From Firmicutes bacterium CAG:24053_14 (lineage in GTDB: Bacteria > Bacillota > Clostridia > Oscillospirales > Oscillospiraceae): a DNA stretch of 61,408 nt. The translations under genes and the position numbers were made by a program. The stretch's first letter is position 1, and each line of letters begins with the position of its first letter. The notes under the pieces are model-generated. The model did not search any database and was not told the DNA's origin. It worked only from the letters and a program-made list of their open reading frames with translations. Location: positions 1 to 61,408 of the forward strand of contig MNSZ01000062.1 in the NCBI GenBank assembly GCA_001916715.1, read 5' to 3'. This document shows positions 16,057 to 24,479 of this stretch, in pieces.

Positions 16057-16130
16057 TTGACCAGTATAGCGGTCAATATTTGCTTACAGTTTAGCATAAA
16101 CTCTGTTCAGTTGCAACCAATATTGGTCAA
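16057..16130. promoter_or_regulatory. Operator-like repeats between the small gene and the XRE gene
   Basis: TTGACC (16057-16062) and GGTCAA (16071-16076) form one inverted pair. A perfect 12-base palindrome ACCAATATTGGT (16116-16127) extended by GGTCAA (16125-16130) forms a second. They occupy the 112-base divergent gap and are likely sites for the XRE repressor. Confidence 0.55.
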
Positions 16131-16155
16131 AAGCCACTGGATCGGGGGATATGTG

Positions 16156-16392
16156 ATGGAACAAAAACTGCGGCGCGACCGCAACATCGGAGAGAATTTG
16201 CGTAGATTGCGCTGTGCTAACGGCCTGTCGCAGGAGAAGCTGTGCGCCGAGCTTCAGCGGCGCGGCTGCGACATTGGCCGCACGACCTACGCAAAGTACG
16301 AGTCGGGCGAGCTTAACGTCCGAATTTCCGTCCTCGATGAGCTGAAGGACATCTATAACTGCACATATGATGAGCTTCTGCGCATCCTGTAA
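16156..16392 (+). CDS. XRE-family transcriptional regulator
   Basis: 78 residues, almost entirely a helix-turn-helix: IGENLRRLRCANGLSQEKLC then the recognition helix IGRTTYAKYESGELNVRISV. Cro/CI-like fold with no extra domain. The ATG at 16156 follows GGGGGA; an upstream in-frame ATG at 16057 falls inside the operator-like repeats and is rejected. Divergent from the small helical gene, so it probably represses both genes through the GGTCAA repeats. Confidence 0.85.
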   Translation: MEQKLRRDRNIGENLRRLRCANGLSQEKLCAELQRRGCDIGRTTYAKYESGELNVRISVLDELKDIYNCTYDELLRIL

Positions 16393-16407
16393 AAAACGGA
16401 ACGGATA

Positions 16408-16946
16408 AATCCGCTTTTTTAGAGGCGCATTGACGCAGCTACCGATACATTTATCTCTGGTAGCCCGGTTCGAGACTGCCGACAAAACCGGGAAACTGCC
16501 GCGCTACATAAGTGCGCTGCTGAATTTTGCACCGCACCCAATTGTCTTCCCCTTGCGGAGCTTGAGGGGAAGATGCCGCTTGCGGCAGATGAGGTGTAAT
16601 TATATCCGCGCCGTAGGCGCTACAGGATTTATCCGTTCCGCATATACCGGTTTCGTCGGCAGTTTCCGGTCGTGACACCGCAATAAATGTATCGGTACAA
16701 TGTAAAAACGCCTCAAAGGTGACACCTTCCCCTCAAGCTCCGCAGGGGAAGGCAAAGGGCGGTGCGTCCTAAAATTCAGCAACGCACTTACGTTGCGCGA
16801 GGCAGCCACAGTTTTCTCCGCGCCCTCGAACCGGGCAACAAAAGCCTTTGCCGCATTCACGTTGTGCGAGGCAGCCATGGTTTTGCACGCACCCTCGACA
16901 CCGGGCTACCGCAATAACCGTATCCGTAGGTGCCCCAATGCGCCAC
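16408..16946. repeat. Mosaic intergenic repeat, two joined copies
   Basis: Starts CTTTTTTAGAGGCGCATT after the XRE stop and ends CAATGCGCCACTAAA at about 16948. Modules in order: CCGATACATTTATCTCTGG, CCCGGTTCGAGAC, the CTTCCCCTTGCGGAGC hairpin inverted (16544-16575), CCGGTTTCGTCGGCAG, the same hairpin in the other direction (about 16720-16755), and GAACCGGGCAACAAAA. The opposed hairpins suggest two insertions in opposite senses. Confidence 0.7.
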
Positions 16947-16984
16947 TAAAAAAACACGAACGACCATAGTCGTTCGTGTTTTTT
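16947..16984 (+). terminator. Hairpin terminator at the repeat end
   Basis: AAAAAACACGAACGAC pairs with GTCGTTCGTGTTTTTT. It follows the repeat end directly. From 16985 to 17175 no gene is supported. Confidence 0.7.
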
Positions 16985-17175
16985 CCATAATTAAAGAAGA
17001 GAGGTGTAGATGTGAACAAAAGCTCGCACTGTGTTGATTTTTTCCCGATGGCGTCCTGAACCGCCGCCGGGGGCTTATCACATAATTGATGGAGGCTTTT
17101 TGTGATTTTAATTTACTACTTCCGCGATAGGATTTCAGCTCCAAAACGGCTCTCTCCTGCTCCAAACGGGCGAAG

Positions 17176-17562
17176 TTACTCCGCCGGGCGCATTTTTTCC
17201 ATTGCCGAGACATGCTCCTTTATTGCGTGGAACGACTCGTCGCTTATAATGTGCTCCATTTTGCACGCATCCTCGGCCGCAGTTTCGGCGTTGACGCCGA
17301 GCAGCTCGAGATATCGGGTCAGCAGTGTGTGGCGCTCGTATATCTTCGCGGCGACCTCGACGCCGGCCTCTGTGAGGCTCAGATGCCCCATCTCGTCGGA
17401 AACAAGATAGCCGCCGTTTTTGAGCAGCCCGACCGCACGGCTGACGCTCGGCTTGGAATAGCCCATGTACTCGCCGACGTCTATCGCGCGCACATCCTTA
17501 TATTTTTGGGACAAAACGTAGATCGTTTCAAGATACATTTCGCCCGATTCCTGCAAATTCAT
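17176..17562 (-). CDS. DtxR/MntR-family metal-dependent repressor
   Basis: 128 residues. A winged HTH (EYMGYSKPSVSRAVGLLKNG) is followed by the metal-binding dimerisation domain with the HTLLTRYLELLGV and C-M-E-H-I-I-S pattern (CKMEHIISDESF) that supplies Cys, Glu and His ligands. There is no SH3 domain, as in MntR/IdeR short forms. ATG at 17562 follows GGAGAAGATCAA. Divergent from feoA-feoA-feoB with DtxR-like boxes between them, so it most likely represses iron uptake when Fe(II) is plentiful. Confidence 0.85.
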   Translation of the reverse strand: MNLQESGEMYLETIYVLSQKYKDVRAIDVGEYMGYSKPSVSRAVGLLKNGGYLVSDEMGHLSLTEAGVEVAAKIYERHTLLTRYLELLGVNAETAAEDACKMEHIISDESFHAIKEHVSAMEKMRPAE

Positions 17563-17679
17563 TTGATCTTCTCCAATGCTTACAATAATACAATATAAAA
17601 TATAGCACAACACTTAAATAAATTCAAGGAAAGACTTAATCCCTACAAGACGAGTGGGATATTATGCACAATTTTGACG

Positions 17680-17815
17680 GTTAGCAAACGCTAACTAATT
17701 GTGCAAGTCACCAAACCTTGTGACAGGGGCTTGACAATGGCAAAATAAGTGCTATTATTCATGGCAGTTAGCGAGAGCTAACTTTAGTTTGGCCCCACGG
17801 TTAGCAGGCGCTAAT
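17680..17815 (+). promoter_or_regulatory. Three DtxR-like boxes controlling feo
   Basis: Three palindromes of the form GTTAGC-N4-GCTAA(C/T): 17680-17695, 17767-17782 and 17800-17815. They match the DtxR/IdeR box style. The middle one covers the expected feo transcription start and the third lies in the leader just before the ribosome site, a layout suited to repression. The first lies toward the dtxR gene. Confidence 0.75.
17731..17758 (+). promoter_or_regulatory. feo promoter
   Basis: TTGACA (17731-17736) and TATTAT (17753-17758), 16 bases apart. A GTCAC/GTGAC dyad lies just upstream (17707-17724). The start site would fall at the edge of the second DtxR-like box. Confidence 0.7.
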
Positions 17816-17837
17816 CAAAAAGGAGAAAGGATATAGA

Positions 17838-18050
17838 ATGATGCCTTTAACATTAGCGGCAGTCGGCGAGGATAACACCATCCAGCGTATCGCCGGCAAG
17901 CCTGAGGTGAAGAAGCACCTCGAAAACCTCGGCTTTGTTGTCGGGGGCGATGTAAAAGTCTTAACTGCCGTTGGCGAGAATGTCATCGTCAAGGTAAAAG
18001 AAGCCAGGATCGCAATAAGCGCGGAAATGGCTCAGAAAATATATGTGTGA
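17838..18050 (+). CDS. feoA: FeoA protein (first copy)
   Basis: 70 residues, an SH3-like FeoA fold: VKKHLENLGFVVGGDVKVLT and NVIVKVKEARIAISAEMAQK match the family core. FeoA is a small cytoplasmic partner of the FeoB Fe(II) transporter. Preceded by AGGAGAAAGG. It is followed at 12 bases by a second feoA, an arrangement frequent in Clostridia. Confidence 0.85.
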   Translation: MMPLTLAAVGEDNTIQRIAGKPEVKKHLENLGFVVGGDVKVLTAVGENVIVKVKEARIAISAEMAQKIYV

Positions 18051-18061
18051 GGAGCAGAAAC

Positions 18062-18283
18062 ATGAAGACTCTGAGAGACGTTAAGATCGGCGAGACCGTG
18101 ACCGTCAAGAAGCTCCATGGCGAGGGCGCGATAAAGCGCCGCATCATGGACATGGGAATTACCAAAGGCGCCGAGGTCTATGTCCGCAAGGTCGCTCCCC
18201 TGGGCGATCCCATTGAGCTCACCGTCCGCGGCTATGAGCTTTCTCTGCGCAAGGCAGATGCAGAAAAGATCGAGGTGGAATAA
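18062..18283 (+). CDS. feoA: FeoA protein (second copy)
   Basis: 73 residues from ATG 18062, after a GGAG site. FeoA signature: EGAIKRRIMDMGITKGAEVY then VAPLGDPIELTVRGYELSLR, closer to the classic family than the first copy. Its stop overlaps the feoB start (TAATG). With two different FeoA proteins, one may bind FeoB and the other regulate it; that is inference. Confidence 0.9.
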   Translation: MKTLRDVKIGETVTVKKLHGEGAIKRRIMDMGITKGAEVYVRKVAPLGDPIELTVRGYELSLRKADAEKIEVE

Positions 18284-20799
18284 TGGAAAAGAACATCAAA
18301 ATTGCCCTTGCTGGCAACCCGAACTGTGGTAAGACCACACTGTTCAACGCGCTGACCGGCTCGAACCAGTTCGTCGGCAACTGGCCCGGCGTCACCGTTG
18401 AGAAAAAAGAAGGCAAGCTCAAGAAGTTTGACGGCGTAACGGTCGTTGACCTTCCGGGTATCTACTCGCTTTCCCCGTACACCCTTGAGGAGGTCGTCGC
18501 GCGTAACTTCCTGCTCGGCGAGCGCCCCGATGCGATACTCAACATCATCGACGGCACCAACCTCGAGCGTAACCTTTATCTGACCACTCAGCTCACCGAG
18601 CTTGGCATCCCCGTTGTCGTTGCGGTCAACATGATGGATATCGTGCGCAAGAACGGCGACGTTATAAACATCAAGGAGCTGTCCCGTCAGCTCGGCTGCA
18701 AGGTCATGGAGATCTCCGCGCTCAAGGGCGACGGCGTTTCCGAGGCCGCTGCGGCTGCGGTCGATGCCGCGAAAAACGGCAAGACCATCCCCATGCACTC
18801 GTTTTCCGGCGTTGTCGAGCACGCAATCGCTCACATCGAGGAGGCCGTCCTGCACGAGCTGCCCGAAGAGCAGCAGCGCTGGTACGCCATCAAGATCTTC
18901 GAGCACGATGACAAGGTGCTTGCAAAGCTCGCCATCAAGCCCGAGATCATGCAGCACATCGACGCGGATATCAAGGCCGCCGAGGATGAGCTTGACGACG
19001 ATGCCGAGAGCATCATCACCAACGAGCGCTACCTCTACATAGCATCCATCATCAAGGCATGCTACAAGAAGAAAAACGCCGGCAAGCTCACCGCTTCCGA
19101 CAAGATAGATAAGATCGTCACCAACCGTTGGCTGGGCCTGCCGATCTTCGCGGTAGTCATGTTCTTTGTCTACTGGGTCGCAATGGTTGCCGTCGGCGCA
19201 CCTGCAACCGACTGGGCAAACGACGGCGTGTTCGGCGACGGCTGGCACCTGCTGGGCATCGGCTCTGCCGACTATAACGACACAAACGACGAATACACCG
19301 CAGCTATCCAGGCAGTCAGCGCGTTCCTCGGCGAGGATGTTGACGTTGAAGCAGACGACTTCGACGCAGACGCACTGCTTGCCGATATGAAGGCTCTCCA
19401 GACCACCGACAAGACCGCAACCGTTGACGTCGAGGATGAAGAGACCCTCGCAATCAACACCATGACTGCTTATTATGACGCACTTCCCGAAGGCGCTGAC
19501 AAGATGGACGACGTTGTCCAGATGACCTATGTTGATGCAGTTGCCTACCTCGAGGAAAACGGCTTTGACGCTCCCGATCCTGCTGATTACGGCGTATGGG
19601 TACCGGGCATCCCCGTTCTCGTCGGCAACGGCCTTGACGCTGCAAACGCGGCCCCCTGGCTCAGCGGCCTTATCAACGACGGTATCGTAGCCGGTGTCGG
19701 CGCGGTCCTCGGCTTCGTTCCCCAGATGCTCGTCCTGTTCCTCATGCTCGCCTTCCTCGAGGCCTGCGGCTACATGGCGCGTATCGCCTTCGTTCTTGAC
19801 CGTGTGTTCCGCAAGTTCGGCCTCTCCGGCAAGAGCTTCATCCCCATGCTCATCGGCGTCGGCTGCGGCGTTCCGGGTGTCATGGCTTCCCGTACCATCG
19901 AAAACGAGCGTGACCGCCGCATGACGATCATGACCACGACCTTCATCCCCTGCGGCGCAAAGGTTCCGTTCATTGCAATGATCGCCGGCGCACTGTTCGG
20001 CGGCAGCGCATGGGTATCCACCTCCGCATACTTCATCGGCATGGCGGCTATCATCTGCTCGGGCATCATGCTCAAGAAGACAAAGCGCTTTGCAGGCGAC
20101 CCCGCTCCCTTCGTTATGGAGCTTCCGGCATACCACATGCCCACCCTCGGCAACGTTCTCCGCTCCATGTGGGAGCGCGGCTGGTCCTTCATCAAGAAGG
20201 CAGGCACCATCATCCTGCTCTCGACCATCTTCGTATGGTTCACCACCTACTTCGGCTGGGTTGACGGCACGTTCCAGATGCTCACCGAGGATCAGATCGA
20301 CTCCTCCATCCTCGCAAAGATCGGCAACGCGATCGCCTGGATCTTCAGCCCGCTCGGCTGGGGCAACTGGCAGGCAACCGTCGCATCCATCACTGGCCTT
20401 GTCGCAAAGGAGAACATCGTCGGCACTCTCGGCATCCTCTACGGCGGCGGCGACGGCACCGTTTACCAGAACATCGCGGCAGCCTTCACCGGCATAACCG
20501 CATACTCCTTCCTGGTGTTCAACCTCCTGTGCGCTCCCTGCTTTGCAGCGATCGGCGCTATCAAGCGCGAGATGAACAACCGTGGCTGGACCTGGTTTGC
20601 CATCGGCTATCAGTGCGGCTTTGCTTACTGCATCGCCCTGATGATCAATCAGTTCGGCAGCGTTTTCGTCGGCAAGACCAACGTCATCGGCCTGATCTTC
20701 GCAGTCGCGATCCTGGCACTTATGATCTACATGCTCTTCCGTCCCTACAAGGAAGCTGAGACCCTCAACACCAAGGAAGCGACCGCAGCTGTAAAATAA
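18283..20799 (+). CDS. feoB: Fe(II) transporter FeoB with an acidic insertion
   Basis: 838 residues. N-terminal G domain: GNPNCGKTT (11-19), DLPG (57-60), NMMD (116-119). A helical spacer domain to about 280 is followed by the membrane core with two Gate motifs (CGVPGVMASRTIEN region; CGAKVPFIAM region). Between the first membrane helix (285-305) and the next (about 462 on) lies an unusual acidic segment at about 326-437, rich in Asp and Glu (VDVEADDFDADA, VDVEDEET). Related FeoBs have a short loop there. The segment should face outside. Repressed by DtxR-like boxes upstream. Confidence 0.93.
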   Translation: MEKNIKIALAGNPNCGKTTLFNALTGSNQFVGNWPGVTVEKKEGKLKKFDGVTVVDLPGIYSLSPYTLEEVVARNFLLGERPDAILNIIDGTNLERNLYLTTQLTELGIPVVVAVNMMDIVRKNGDVINIKELSRQLGCKVMEISALKGDGVSEAAAAAVDAAKNGKTIPMHSFSGVVEHAIAHIEEAVLHELPEEQQRWYAIKIFEHDDKVLAKLAIKPEIMQHIDADIKAAEDELDDDAESIITNERYLYIASIIKACYKKKNAGKLTASDKIDKIVTNRWLGLPIFAVVMFFVYWVAMVAVGAPATDWANDGVFGDGWHLLGIGSADYNDTNDEYTAAIQAVSAFLGEDVDVEADDFDADALLADMKALQTTDKTATVDVEDEETLAINTMTAYYDALPEGADKMDDVVQMTYVDAVAYLEENGFDAPDPADYGVWVPGIPVLVGNGLDAANAAPWLSGLINDGIVAGVGAVLGFVPQMLVLFLMLAFLEACGYMARIAFVLDRVFRKFGLSGKSFIPMLIGVGCGVPGVMASRTIENERDRRMTIMTTTFIPCGAKVPFIAMIAGALFGGSAWVSTSAYFIGMAAIICSGIMLKKTKRFAGDPAPFVMELPAYHMPTLGNVLRSMWERGWSFIKKAGTIILLSTIFVWFTTYFGWVDGTFQMLTEDQIDSSILAKIGNAIAWIFSPLGWGNWQATVASITGLVAKENIVGTLGILYGGGDGTVYQNIAAAFTGITAYSFLVFNLLCAPCFAAIGAIKREMNNRGWTWFAIGYQCGFAYCIALMINQFGSVFVGKTNVIGLIFAVAILALMIYMLFRPYKEAETLNTKEATAAVK

Positions 20800-20846
20800 G
20801 CAACGCAACATAACTTAACGAATAATTTTCAAAGGAGGAATAAGCA

Positions 20847-21083
20847 ATGCTGGAATGGTTGGCTGAAAATATCGGAACTATACTGATAACCGCCGGACTT
20901 ATCGTCATCGTGGCGCTCATAATCCGGTCGATCGTCAGGGATAAGAAGGCAGGCATATCCTCCTGCGGCGCAAAATGCGGCGGCTGCGGAGCCTGCGCCA
21001 TGGCAGGAAAATGCCACGGCGGCTCGGGCTGCGGCGGCAGCGCCCTCAGGGATGTTAAAAACCTGAAGCATCAGAACACCTAA
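20847..21083 (+). CDS. FeoB-associated Cys-rich membrane protein
   Basis: 78 residues. One N-terminal membrane helix (about 8-27), a short basic turn, then a Cys/Gly-rich tail with CGAKCGGCGAC and CHGGSGCGG. This is the usual small protein after feoB in Firmicutes; it may bind or pass on iron at the membrane. AAAGGAGG precedes the ATG. Confidence 0.85.
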   Translation: MLEWLAENIGTILITAGLIVIVALIIRSIVRDKKAGISSCGAKCGGCGACAMAGKCHGGSGCGGSALRDVKNLKHQNT

Positions 21084-21091
21084 AATTCTGA

Positions 21092-21130
21092 CGGGAGGTG
21101 CAGTGATTCCCTTCTGCACCTCCCGGTTTT
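21092..21130 (+). terminator. Terminator of the feo operon
   Basis: CGGGAGGTGCAG pairs with CTGCACCTCCCG (to 21125) and is followed by GTTTT. It separates the feo genes from the next regulator. Confidence 0.8.
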
Positions 21131-21147
21131 ACAAACAGGAGTAAGCA

Positions 21148-21543
21148 ATGACTAACCCCAAGCTTGCGGTTTCCGCCTCGGTGATCCGATATCTTCTCGC
21201 CCTCGATGCGCTCAAGGGCGCCGGCGGAATACGGACGACCGACGTTGCGCGATATCTCAACATCAAAAAACCGAGCGCGCACACGATGCTCAACAATTTA
21301 AAAGACGCCGAGATCCTGACGAAGGATGAGCTTGGCATAGCGCACCTGACAGGCTACGGAGTTGAGCTTACGCAGAAGTACAGGCGCTATTACAGCGCCG
21401 TTGCCGCGACTCTCGCGCGCACCCTGCCGCCTGCGGCAGACATAAAAAATGCAGCATGCGCCCTTGTGGCGGAGCTTGACGAGCAGGTGCTCGAGGAGCT
21501 GTGCGCCCGATGCGGCGCGGAAGGGACACTTAATGTATCTTGA
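21148..21543 (+). CDS. DtxR-like winged-helix regulator
   Basis: 131 residues. Winged HTH at about 22-65 (TTDVARYLNIKKPSAHTMLN) and a short second domain that lacks the full set of DtxR metal ligands (it ends CARCGAEGTLNVS). It heads a cluster of ABC transporter, HMA, AraC, DUF6110-like and P-type ATPase genes and overlaps the ABC gene by 11 bases, so it probably controls that metal cluster. The Cys pair near the end might replace the usual ligands. Confidence 0.65.
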   Translation: MTNPKLAVSASVIRYLLALDALKGAGGIRTTDVARYLNIKKPSAHTMLNNLKDAEILTKDELGIAHLTGYGVELTQKYRRYYSAVAATLARTLPPAADIKNAACALVAELDEQVLEELCARCGAEGTLNVS

Positions 21544-22231
21544 GATCCGTGATCTTCATAAATCCTTCGGCAGCGGAGACAGCCGCTGCGAGGTACTTCG
21601 CGGCATAAGCTGCGGCATTGAAAAAGGACATATATGCGTCTTGCTGGGACCGTCAGGCTCCGGCAAATCGACGCTTCTGAATATAATCGGCGGCATCGAA
21701 ACGGCCGACTCGGGCAGCATCGGCATCGGCGGACAGAAGATCGCCGCGATGAGCCAAAGGGAGCTTTCGCTGTATCGCCGCAAGCACCTGGGCTATGTTT
21801 TCCAGTCGTATAACCTCATCCCGAACCTGACGGTCAAGGAAAACATCGAGGTCGGCGCGTATCTTGCCGACAAGCCTCTGCCGACGGAGGATATCCTCAA
21901 AACGCTCGGCCTGTGGGAGCACCGTGACAAGGTGCCCTCGCAGCTTTCCGGCGGCCAGCAGCAGCGCACCGCCATCGGCAGGGCGATAATCAAAAACCCC
22001 GACATCCTGCTGTGCGACGAGCCGACGGGTGCGCTTGACTACAAGACCTCCAAGGAGATACTAGACCTCATCGAGCGCGTGAACAAAAAATACGGCAACA
22101 CCGTTATCCTTGTCACGCATAACGACGCCATAAAGCGCATGGCCGACCGCGTTATCCGCCTGCGCGACGGTATGATACGCTCGGATGAGCTAAACGCCGA
22201 GAAGCTCAGTGCAATGCAGCTCGACTGGTAA
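21533..22231 (+). CDS. ABC transporter ATP-binding protein, MacB/LolD type
   Basis: 232 residues. Walker A GPSGSGKST (about 37-45), Q-loop FQSYNLIPNLTV, signature LSGGQQQR, Walker B ILLCDEPTGALD and an H-loop HN in VTHNDAIKRM are all intact. ATG at 21533 follows GGAAGGGA and starts right at the family N-terminus. It pairs with the FtsX-type permease that follows. Such transporters export lipoproteins, peptides or drugs, or resist envelope attack; the substrate here is unknown. Confidence 0.9.
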   Translation: MYLEIRDLHKSFGSGDSRCEVLRGISCGIEKGHICVLLGPSGSGKSTLLNIIGGIETADSGSIGIGGQKIAAMSQRELSLYRRKHLGYVFQSYNLIPNLTVKENIEVGAYLADKPLPTEDILKTLGLWEHRDKVPSQLSGGQQQRTAIGRAIIKNPDILLCDEPTGALDYKTSKEILDLIERVNKKYGNTVILVTHNDAIKRMADRVIRLRDGMIRSDELNAEKLSAMQLDW

Positions 22232-22245
22232 GGGGGCGCGGGCGC

Positions 22246-24474
22246 TTGAAAAATCCACTAAGTCGCCGTCTGCTGCGCGAGCTGCGGCAGGATATCGGCA
22301 AATACATTGCCCTGTTTCTGTTTTTGATGCTCACAACGGGGTTTATCTCGGGCTTTCTCGTCGCCGACGGCAGCATGGTCAGGGCATATGACGAAAGCTT
22401 TGAAAAATACGATATCGAAAGCGGCCACTTCATCCTTGAGGATAAGCTGCCGGACGAGACGAAAGCAAAGCTTGAAGCTGCCGGGGTTTCGGTGCATGAG
22501 CTTTTTTACAAGGAAGCAACGCTCGATAACGAAAACACCGTGCGCATTTTCAAAAACCGCAGCGAGGTAAATAAGACCGACGTGCTCGAGGGCCGCCTGC
22601 CCGAGAATAAGGGCGAGATAGCCGCCGACAGGCTGTATCTTGAAAATAACGGCCTTGCGATCGGCGATGAGCTTGCCGGGCTTAAAATAACGGGCGCGGT
22701 CGCGCTGTCGGACTATTCGGCGCTGTTTAAAAACAACACCGACATGATGCTCGACGCAAATAAATTCTGCGTTGCCGTCGTAACGCCCGAGACCTTCGAC
22801 GAAATTGACGAAAACATTCACCTGTGCTACGCATGGCTCAATAACGACAAAACGCTCAGCGATGAGCAGTGCCGCGATAAGTCCGACGAGCTTGGCGAGA
22901 TCCTCGCCGCCGACTGCGGCATAAGCGATATCGTCGAGAGAAACGAAAACCAGGCTATAAGCTTCACCGGCGAGGATATGGGCGGCGATAAGGCAATGAT
23001 GACGACTCTTCTGTATGTCGTGATCGTCATTCTCGGCTTTGTGTTTGCGATAACCACGCGCTCGACGATCGAGCAGGAGTCCGGCACTGTCGGAACGCTG
23101 CTTGCCTCGGGCTACACAAGGGGCGAGCTTATCCGCCATTACATGACGATGCCAATTATCGTCACGCTCATTGCCGCGGTGATCGGCAACGTGCTCGGCT
23201 ACACGGTGTTTAAAAACGTGTGCGCGGCGATGTATTACCACAGCTATTCGCTTCCGACCTACGTTACCGTCTGGAGCGCCGAGGCGTTTGTGAAAACAAC
23301 GCTCGTTCCCTGCGTGCTCATCGCGCTGACGGTTTACCTCGTGCTTTGGCGCGTGATGCGCCTGCCGGTGCAGAGCTTTCTGCGTCATGATCTGCGCGTG
23401 CGAAAAAAGCAGTTCGTTCCGCGCCTCAAGGCCGGCGGCATAACCGAGCGCTTCCGCAAGCGCGTGATTTTGCAGAACCGCAGCGCCTACATAACGCTGT
23501 TTATCGGCATCCTGTTTGCAAACATCCTGCTGCTGTTCGGCCTTATCATGCCGCCGGTGCTGGATAACTTCAAGACAGAGGTGCTCGAAACAAAGCTTGC
23601 CGGCTATCAGTATATCCTCAAGACCCCGACGCTGACGGAAAACGAAAGCGCAGAGCCGTTCTGCCTTGCCTCGCTTGAATACGGCGACAATGAGGAGATC
23701 AGCGTTTACGGCATAAAGGCAGACTCAAAATACGCCGGTTTTTCCTATCTCCCGGCGAGCAGCGAAAACATCCTCGTATCCGAGGGCTTTTTGGAAAAGT
23801 ACGGCCTTTCCGTCGGCGATAAGATAACGCTGCACGAAAAATACGGCGATAAGGAGTATTCCTTCAACGTATTCGGCGCCGCCGACTACGCCGCCGGGCT
23901 TGCCGTTTTCATGGACAAAACGAGCTTTAACGAGACCTTTGACCTCGATCTGCGCTTTTTTAACGGCTATTTTTCAAACGAAAGGCTCACAGACCTCGAC
24001 CCCGAGGCCGTGTCCACCGTCATAACCGAGCACGATCTCACCGTTATCGCCGATCAGCTGACCGATTCTATGGGACTCATGTTCCCCCTCATGTGCGGAT
24101 TTTCGCTTGCGCTGTATATGCTTTTGGTGTATCTGCTCTCGAAAATGATAATCGAGAAAAACGCGCAGAGCATATCCATGCTCAAGATCCTCGGCTACAC
24201 GCGGCGCGAGATAAGCTCGCTTTATAACTCGGCAACGGCCATCGCCGTCGGCGTGTCGCTCATCGTGACGATCCCGATCTCGGCGCTCGTCATGAAATGG
24301 CTGTTTTACTACTACATGCACGAAATGAGCGGCTGGCTCACGTTCTATATCGCACCGTGGATATGGCCGGAGATGCTCGGCCTGGGCGCTGCGACATATT
24401 TCGTCGTGCATCTCATACAAACAAAACGCCTTGGAAGGATCCCCTTGGCGCAGGCACTGAAGAATATGGAGTGA
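22246..24474 (+). CDS. ABC transporter permease, FtsX-like
   Basis: 742 residues. TTG start at 22246 after AGGGGG. The first helix (about 20-42) is followed by a long extracytoplasmic domain (45-245), then three helices (about 250-365), a fourth near 420 opening a second external domain (about 440-615), and a final FtsX triple helix (620-735). This two-module layout is that of MacB/YtrF-like mechanotransmission permeases. The partner ATPase lies 14 bases upstream. Its placement among metal genes does not prove metal transport. Confidence 0.85.
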   Translation: MKNPLSRRLLRELRQDIGKYIALFLFLMLTTGFISGFLVADGSMVRAYDESFEKYDIESGHFILEDKLPDETKAKLEAAGVSVHELFYKEATLDNENTVRIFKNRSEVNKTDVLEGRLPENKGEIAADRLYLENNGLAIGDELAGLKITGAVALSDYSALFKNNTDMMLDANKFCVAVVTPETFDEIDENIHLCYAWLNNDKTLSDEQCRDKSDELGEILAADCGISDIVERNENQAISFTGEDMGGDKAMMTTLLYVVIVILGFVFAITTRSTIEQESGTVGTLLASGYTRGELIRHYMTMPIIVTLIAAVIGNVLGYTVFKNVCAAMYYHSYSLPTYVTVWSAEAFVKTTLVPCVLIALTVYLVLWRVMRLPVQSFLRHDLRVRKKQFVPRLKAGGITERFRKRVILQNRSAYITLFIGILFANILLLFGLIMPPVLDNFKTEVLETKLAGYQYILKTPTLTENESAEPFCLASLEYGDNEEISVYGIKADSKYAGFSYLPASSENILVSEGFLEKYGLSVGDKITLHEKYGDKEYSFNVFGAADYAAGLAVFMDKTSFNETFDLDLRFFNGYFSNERLTDLDPEAVSTVITEHDLTVIADQLTDSMGLMFPLMCGFSLALYMLLVYLLSKMIIEKNAQSISMLKILGYTRREISSLYNSATAIAVGVSLIVTIPISALVMKWLFYYYMHEMSGWLTFYIAPWIWPEMLGLGAATYFVVHLIQTKRLGRIPLAQALKNME

Positions 24475-24479
24475 TATTT

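Noticed and set aside
17014..17061. Short plus-strand frame with a GAGAGG site between repeat and dtxR
   Set aside because: Only about 15 codons with no likeness to known leader peptides; not supportable as a gene.
18232..20811. 859-codon minus-strand open frame antisense to feoB
   Set aside because: It mirrors feoB codon structure, has low-complexity Asp/Ala-rich composition, no family match and no ribosome site; a shadow of a GC-biased gene.
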